Below the pieces are notes generated by a model. The model ran no database searches, was not told the DNA's origin, and saw only the letters and a list, made by a program, of their open reading frames with translations. Shown here in pieces: positions 7,042 through 10,966 of a stretch of DNA of 10,966 nt. Both the position numbers and the translations under genes were made by a program. The first letter of the stretch is position 1. Each line of letters begins with the position of its first letter. Origin of the DNA: Lachnospiraceae bacterium (lineage in GTDB: Bacteria > Bacillota > Clostridia > Lachnospirales > Lachnospiraceae); contig JAFPYK010000131.1 of NCBI GenBank assembly GCA_017412265.1, positions 1 to 10,966 on the forward strand, in the 5' to 3' direction.

Positions 7042-7203
7042 CGTTTCTCCATTCCGGAGCGTGATCTTAAGGCTCTGCAGATGCAGCTCTCCTCCCTCAG
7101 TCACGGCTTATCTGTGACGCTCCCGCACAGACTGCCCCGGACCGGCCATGCGCCCGTCCGGCAATCGCCGCTTCCGCAAGCGGCGTAAACATTTTCACGA
7201 ATC
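7042..7203. other. Non-coding gap between the flavoprotein gene and cmk
   Basis: This is the only sizeable gap in an otherwise overlapping gene series. It is GC-rich, with no convincing promoter or gene. It contains the hairpin listed separately, a GTCAC/GTGAC inverted repeat (7100-7118, minus strand GTCAC-nine bases-GTGAC), and a near-perfect Shine-Dalgarno stretch GAGGGAGGAG (7098-7089, minus strand). No ATG or GTG lies at working distance downstream of that stretch. The true cmk ribosome binding site is a separate GGAG nearer the ATG. Confidence 0.6.
7166..7185. repeat. Perfect 8-bp inverted repeat (hairpin) before cmk
   Basis: CGCCGCTT-CCGC-AAGCGGCG on the plus strand (the same form with loop GCGG on the minus strand) is a perfect 8-bp stem with a 4-base loop. 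It starts 19 bases after the flavoprotein stop. No T-run follows it on the minus strand, so it is not a standard intrinsic terminator. It may stabilise the upstream mRNA 3' end, act as a pause site, or be part of a Rho-dependent end. Confidence 0.55.
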
Positions 7204-8427
7204 TTACTCTCTTCTTCCGGCCGCCCATCCGGTCGACCATGCGATCTGCAGGTTGAATCCGCCGGTTACCGCGTCCACGTCCAGGACCTCTCCTGCGAAA
7301 TGCAGTCCCTGCACCAGCTTTGATTCCATCGTGTCGGGCCGCACCTCGCGGACGTCCACGCCGCCCTGCGTGATCACGGCCTCGTTGTAATCCCTGGTGC
7401 CGGTAATCGTAAGCGGCAGTCCGCGAAGCACCTCACAGAGCCTGCCTCTCTCCTTCTTCGTCACATCCAGGGCCCGCTTCTCCGGATCGATCCCCGACAG
7501 AGCGATCACCACCGGAATCAGCTTCTTCGGAAGCAGATGGTCAAGCGAATTCTTAAACTGCTTCTTGCCGGCCTCCGTGAGATCCCGGAGCACTCTCGCG
7601 TCGAGCTCCTCCGGCGTCAGCGCGGGCTTCAGGTTGATGACCGCCCGACCTTCACCGTAGCCGCCCTTCACATATCGGCTGCTTGCCGAAAGCACCAGCG
7701 GCCCGCTGATCCCCTGGTGGGTGAAGAGCATCTCTCCCTGCTCGTCCCAGAGCTTCTTGCCCCCGGCCGAGATCGTCAGCCTGACATTCCGAAGCGACAG
7801 CCCCGCTAGCTCAGGCACCCATCCCTCGGCGGTCCGGAACGAAACCAGTGCCGGCGCGGTCTTCGTGACGCGATGTCCTGCCGCCGCAGCGAACCGGTAA
7901 CCGTCCCCGGTCGAGCCGGTCGTCGGATACGACAGACCTCCGGTGGCGACGATCACCTTATCCGCCGGGATCCTCTCGCCGTCCGCAAGCCGCACCCCGC
8001 AGGCCGCGCGGTCCGAGATCAGGATCTCCTCCGCCTCGGCACGCAGCCGGATCTGCACATGATTAGCGCGAAGCGCCTTCTCAAGTGCCTTGGTCACATC
8101 GCTCGCATGGTCCGAGACCGGGAACACACGCAGGCCCCGCTCGGTCTTCACCGGACAGCCGTACTTCTCCAGAAGCCGGATCAGGTCCTCCGGCCCGAAA
8201 CCGTAGACCGAAGAATACAGAAACCTCGGATTGCTCACCACATGCGAGAAGAAATCCTCTGTCTCGCAGTGATTGGTGCAATTGCATCTGCCCTTGCCGG
8301 TGATATAGATCTTCTTGCCGAGCTTTTCATTTTTCTCAAGAAGGATGACCTCGTCTCCGCAGGACGCCGCAGAGATCGCAGCCATCATGCCCGCGGCCCC
8401 TCCGCCGATGACCAGCGTCCGGCTCAT
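7204..8427 (-). CDS. HI0933/BaiN-family FAD-dependent oxidoreductase
   Basis: This 407-residue cytoplasmic flavoprotein belongs to the HI0933-like family (YhiN in E. coli, BaiN-type in Clostridium scindens, also annotated as aminoacetone oxidase family). Visible motifs are the N-terminal dinucleotide-binding loop VIGGGAAGMMAA (6-17), the family hallmark GKGRCNCTN (44-52), ATGGLSYPTTGSTGDGY (161-177), the TQGGV motif (353-357) and the C-terminal FAD-contacting stretch GLHFAGEVLDVDAVTGGF (374-391). These features show an FAD enzyme, but the substrate cannot be told from sequence. The BaiN role in bile acid dehydroxylation should not be transferred, since the family is widespread and there are no bai genes here. 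The ATG overlaps the cinA stop as ATGA. The ribosome binding site is weak, so expression probably depends on coupling to cinA. Confidence 0.93.
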   Translation of the reverse strand: MSRTLVIGGGAAGMMAAISAASCGDEVILLEKNEKLGKKIYITGKGRCNCTNHCETEDFFSHVVSNPRFLYSSVYGFGPEDLIRLLEKYGCPVKTERGLRVFPVSDHASDVTKALEKALRANHVQIRLRAEAEEILISDRAACGVRLADGERIPADKVIVATGGLSYPTTGSTGDGYRFAAAAGHRVTKTAPALVSFRTAEGWVPELAGLSLRNVRLTISAGGKKLWDEQGEMLFTHQGISGPLVLSASSRYVKGGYGEGRAVINLKPALTPEELDARVLRDLTEAGKKQFKNSLDHLLPKKLIPVVIALSGIDPEKRALDVTKKERGRLCEVLRGLPLTITGTRDYNEAVITQGGVDVREVRPDTMESKLVQGLHFAGEVLDVDAVTGGFNLQIAWSTGWAAGRRE

Positions 8428-9689
8428 CTTCGTTCACCGTCCCCAGATTCCAGAAGCATCCGGCGCACGAGGTCGAGAGCCGCATTCACGCTTCTCTCCC
8501 GGACCTTCTGGCGGTTTCCTGTGAAATGGTTCTCCTTGACGCAGACTCTCCCATGCACCGCCGCGGCGATGTATACGAGTCCGACCGGCTTCTCCGGCGT
8601 TCCTCCGTCCGGTCCGGCAATCCCCGTCACAGCCACTCCGGCGTCAGCTCCGACGGCCTCACAGACCCCGAGGACCATCTGCTCCGCAGTCTGCGCACTC
8701 ACAGCGCCGAACATGTCCAGTGTCTCCTGCCGCACCCTGATAAGCTTGTGCTTCGCATCATTTGAATACGTGACAAGGCCTGCGCGGTACACCTCCGAAG
8801 CTCCGGGGACGCCCACCAGACGGGCGCTCACCATCCCTCCGGTGCACGATTCGGCAAATGAGATCGTATAGCCTCTCTCCTTCAGCAGACGCACCACGGT
8901 CTCCTCCAGGCTGACCTCTTCATCCTCCGTGAAGATGTCCTCCCCGAAGCGCGCATGCATCTCCTTCATCACCGGAGCCAGCAGCGCTTCTCCTTCTTCC
9001 TCTGTCCGCGCCTTGGCCGTCACGCGCACATGCACCTGGCCGATCTTCGCGTAGGTGGCAATGGTAGGATTCTCCTGCGCTTCAATCAGATCCTTCAGGC
9101 GGTCCGCGACCGCGCTCTCACCTACCCCGCAGATCTTCACCATGCGGGAGTAGAAATGATCCTCCTGCAGGCTCTCCAGATACGGCCGCACCTGCTCGCG
9201 AAAGAGCGGCTTCAGCTCGTCCGGCGGTCCGGGAAGCAGGATCAGCTTCGTCCCATTGTCCGCCTCCGCGATCAGTCCCGGAGCCGTCCCGTTATCATTG
9301 TCCAGCACACGGCAGCCCTCGATGACCGTCGCCTGCTTCCAGTTGTTGGACGTGATATTTCGGCGCCCGCTCTTCTCAAAATGCGCGGCGATCCGCTCTC
9401 TCGTATGCGGATCCTCCACCAGCTCCCGGCCGATCGCCTTCGCCGTCATCTCCTTCGTCAGGTCGTCCGGCGTCGGTCCCAGGCCTCCGGTCATAATCAC
9501 CACGTCCGCGCGCGAGATCGCCCGGCGGATCGCGTCCAGCATCCTGCCCTCGTTATCGCCCACCGTCGTCTCATAGAGCACCGACAGGCCGATGCCCACG
9601 CACTGCTCCGACAGGTACGCAGCATTGGTATTGACAATATTTCCCATCAGGATTTCGGTACCGATGGTCAGAAGCTCCACATTCAGCAT
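8424..9689 (-). CDS. cinA: CinA-family protein (competence/damage-inducible; nicotinamide mononucleotide amidase domain)
   Basis: The 421-residue product has the full two-part CinA layout. The N-terminal molybdopterin-binding-like (COG1058) domain shows TIGTEILMGNIVNTN (8-22), TGGLGPTPDDLTKE (67-80) and LLPGPPDEL (151-159); in studied relatives it is an ADP-ribose pyrophosphatase. A KH-like linker spans about 175-250. The C-terminal PncC-type amidase domain has AESCTGG (279-285, presumed nucleophile Ser281) and VTGIAGPDGGTPEKPVG (354-370); it deamidates NMN to NaMN for NAD recycling. In Bacillus and streptococci cinA is followed by recA; here it is followed by the flavoprotein gene instead. 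The ATG directly follows the pgsA stop codon, with AAAGGA in the pgsA end as ribosome binding site. Which of the two activities matters in this organism is not shown by sequence. Confidence 0.95.
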   Translation of the reverse strand: MLNVELLTIGTEILMGNIVNTNAAYLSEQCVGIGLSVLYETTVGDNEGRMLDAIRRAISRADVVIMTGGLGPTPDDLTKEMTAKAIGRELVEDPHTRERIAAHFEKSGRRNITSNNWKQATVIEGCRVLDNDNGTAPGLIAEADNGTKLILLPGPPDELKPLFREQVRPYLESLQEDHFYSRMVKICGVGESAVADRLKDLIEAQENPTIATYAKIGQVHVRVTAKARTEEEGEALLAPVMKEMHARFGEDIFTEDEEVSLEETVVRLLKERGYTISFAESCTGGMVSARLVGVPGASEVYRAGLVTYSNDAKHKLIRVRQETLDMFGAVSAQTAEQMVLGVCEAVGADAGVAVTGIAGPDGGTPEKPVGLVYIAAAVHGRVCVKENHFTGNRQKVRERSVNAALDLVRRMLLESGDGERR

Positions 9690-10232
9690 TTACATGGTTC
9701 CTTTCAGAATGACATCCCGGTTCTTGTAGAGATAATCCGCAAGCGAGATGATGGTCAGGGCAAGCGCGATCCAGGCAAATACCTGCTCCAGGATGTGCCA
9801 CCAGCCCAGGTCCAGATGAAGAATCAGCAGGATGCACAGAATCATCTGGGACGTCGTCTTAAACTTCCCCCAGTAGCTCGCCGCGATCACGATGCCCTTA
9901 TCCGCGGCCACCTGCCGGAAGCCGCTGATGATAAATTCTCTCGCGATGATCGCGATGGTCACGATCACCGGCAGCGTATGCTCATAGGAGAAGCAGATCA
10001 GCGCCGAGCACACCAGCAGCTTATCTGCCAGCGGATCCATGAACTTGCCGAAATCCGTCACCAGGTTCCTGCTTCTGGCAATATGCCCGTCCAGAGCGTC
10101 CGTCAGGCACGCCACAACGAAGATCGCGAGGGCGATAATCCGGTTCGCCGGGATCGATCCCACCAGCAGAAACAGCAGGAAAAACGGGATTAAGATCACT
10201 CTCACACAGGTTATTTTATTCGGCAGATTCAT
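9690..10232 (-). CDS. pgsA: CDP-diacylglycerol-glycerol-3-phosphate 3-phosphatidyltransferase
   Basis: PgsA is the integral membrane enzyme that makes phosphatidylglycerol phosphate, the committed step to phosphatidylglycerol and cardiolipin. The 180-residue product starts MNLPNKITCVRV. It has several hydrophobic membrane segments (for example about 12-26, 32-44, 74-102 and 130-160). The CDP-alcohol phosphotransferase motif reads D45-x2-D48-G49-x2-A52-R53-x8-G62-x3-D66-x3-D70, complete with all metal-binding aspartates. An ATG two codons upstream (10238) abuts the GAGGAGG sequence, leaving no spacing. The ATG at 10232 has an ideal six-base gap, so it is chosen. The gene overlaps the end of rimO by 17 bases. 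The CDP-alcohol family has several substrates; the length, the start sequence and the rimO/cinA neighbourhood favour PgsA. Confidence 0.94.
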   Translation of the reverse strand: MNLPNKITCVRVILIPFFLLFLLVGSIPANRIIALAIFVVACLTDALDGHIARSRNLVTDFGKFMDPLADKLLVCSALICFSYEHTLPVIVTIAIIAREFIISGFRQVAADKGIVIAASYWGKFKTTSQMILCILLILHLDLGWWHILEQVFAWIALALTIISLADYLYKNRDVILKGTM

Positions 10233-10966
10233 TTTCATCCTCCTCTTCTGCGATCACGGCCATGAGATCGTAGTCTTTCGCTTCATAGATTTTTGCTCTC
10301 ACATACTGGCCGGAGAGCAGCTCGTGGTCACATTCCACGAATACATAACCGTCCACGCCGGGCGCATCCTTATAGCTGCGGCCCAGGTACACGTCTTCCT
10401 CCGGGAGCTTTCCTTCGATCAGGACCTCCAGCTCCCGTCCGATCATCGCCTCCGCGGCTTCAAATGCGATCTCCTGCTGGAGCTCCATGATCTCGTCGCG
10501 GCGCGCGGTTTTCACTTCCTCCGGAATCTGGTCCGGCATCGTCGCTGCAGGCGTATTCTCTTCCGCAGAATAAGGGAAGACTCCCAGCCGGTCGAACTCC
10601 ATCTCATTGACGAACCGGTAGAGCTCCTCGAAATCCTCTTGCGTCTCGCCCGGGAATCCAGTAATCAGCGTCGTGCGGATCGCGATATCCGGCATCGCCT
10701 CGCGAAGCTTCCCGACGATCTCCCGCAGCTCCTCCTGGTTGGTCCTGCGGGCCATCCGCCGCAGGATCGAATCCGAAGCATGCTGAATCGGCAGGTCGAT
10801 ATAATGGCAGATCTTATCCTCTTCCGCCATCACCTCGATAAGCTCGTCGGTCACCTCCTCCGGATACGCATACAGGATGCGGATCCAGTGCAGTCCGTCG
10901 ATCCGGCAGAGCCCCCGCAGAAGCTCCGGCAGCATCTTCCTGCCGTAGAGATCGGTACCGTAGACC
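10216..10966 (-). CDS. rimO: Ribosomal protein S12 methylthiotransferase RimO, C-terminal 249 residues (5' end outside window)
   Basis: RimO is a radical SAM enzyme that methylthiolates a conserved aspartate of ribosomal protein S12. The frame is open to the right edge; the first visible residues are VYGTDLYGRKMLPELL, matching the middle of RimO. Next come WIRILYAYPEEV, the conserved DLPIQHASDSILRRMARRT, TTLITGFPGET and LGVFPYSAEENTPAA. The last ~65 residues form the TRAM domain that contacts S12 (ELEVLIEGKLPEEDVYLGRSYKDAPGVDG region). The N-terminal MTTase domain and the CxxxCxxC cluster motif are outside the window. The GFPGET and YSAEENTPAA context fits RimO better than the tRNA enzyme MiaB. 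The acidic C-terminal tail is encoded by purine-rich codons that also supply the pgsA ribosome binding site. Confidence 0.95.
   Translation of the reverse strand, partial: VYGTDLYGRKMLPELLRGLCRIDGLHWIRILYAYPEEVTDELIEVMAEEDKICHYIDLPIQHASDSILRRMARRTNQEELREIVGKLREAMPDIAIRTTLITGFPGETQEDFEELYRFVNEMEFDRLGVFPYSAEENTPAATMPDQIPEEVKTARRDEIMELQQEIAFEAAEAMIGRELEVLIEGKLPEEDVYLGRSYKDAPGVDGYVFVECDHELLSGQYVRAKIYEAKDYDLMAVIAEEEDENESAE

Noticed and set aside
7042..7104. N-terminal extension of cmk from a GTG at 7104
   Set aside because: The extra 21 residues do not resemble cytidylate kinase, and a good ribosome binding site precedes the ATG at 7041.
7108..7149. A 13-codon minus-strand reading frame before cmk as a leader peptide
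   Set aside because: It has no good ribosome binding site, no telling residue runs and no terminator paired with it; it is too short to support.
1..10966. Mobile element, CRISPR, tRNA/rRNA, toxin-antitoxin or defence genes
   Set aside because: No transposase or integrase motifs, no direct repeat arrays, no RNA gene signatures, and nearly all sequence is accounted for by housekeeping genes on one strand.

Overview
This window looks like a chromosomal housekeeping region from a GC-rich Clostridia-type Firmicute, most likely in or near the Lachnospiraceae. The evidence for that is a fused IspH-ribosomal protein S1 gene, the sequence style of SMC and PlsX, AGGAGG-type ribosome binding sites, and tight overlapping genes. 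Every supported gene lies on the minus strand, so transcription runs from high to low coordinates. I see no mobile element, tRNA, rRNA, CRISPR array or defence system.

In transcription order there are three units. (1) From 10966 down to 4381: rimO (5' end outside the window), pgsA, cinA, an HI0933/BaiN-family flavoprotein, cmk and an ispH-rpsA fusion. Genes overlap or abut except for a 162-base gap before cmk, and the unit ends at a strong intrinsic terminator with seven T residues. (2) From 4377 down to 3017: a well-formed sigma-A-type promoter starts immediately after that terminator and drives plsX and acpP, which overlap by 11 bases and end at a second hairpin terminator. (3) From about 3016 down to 1: a structured intergenic region, then rnc and smc, which overlap by 10 bases; smc runs off the left edge after about 704 codons.

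The first unit mixes ribosome-related functions (RimO methylthiolation of S12, ribosomal protein S1), membrane lipid and isoprenoid synthesis (PgsA, IspH), nucleotide and cofactor repair (CinA, Cmk) and a flavoprotein of uncertain role. The second supplies acyl-phosphate and acyl carrier protein for phospholipid synthesis. The third pairs RNase III with the SMC chromosome-organising ATPase.

No undescribed system is evident. The points most worth a second look are an isoleucine in place of the near-invariant Walker A serine of SMC (one base from a serine codon), a 10-bp hairpin with a T-rich tail in the rnc leader, and the gap before cmk, which holds a perfect 8-bp hairpin and an orphan Shine-Dalgarno sequence. 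Large plus-strand open frames are antisense shadows of these genes.
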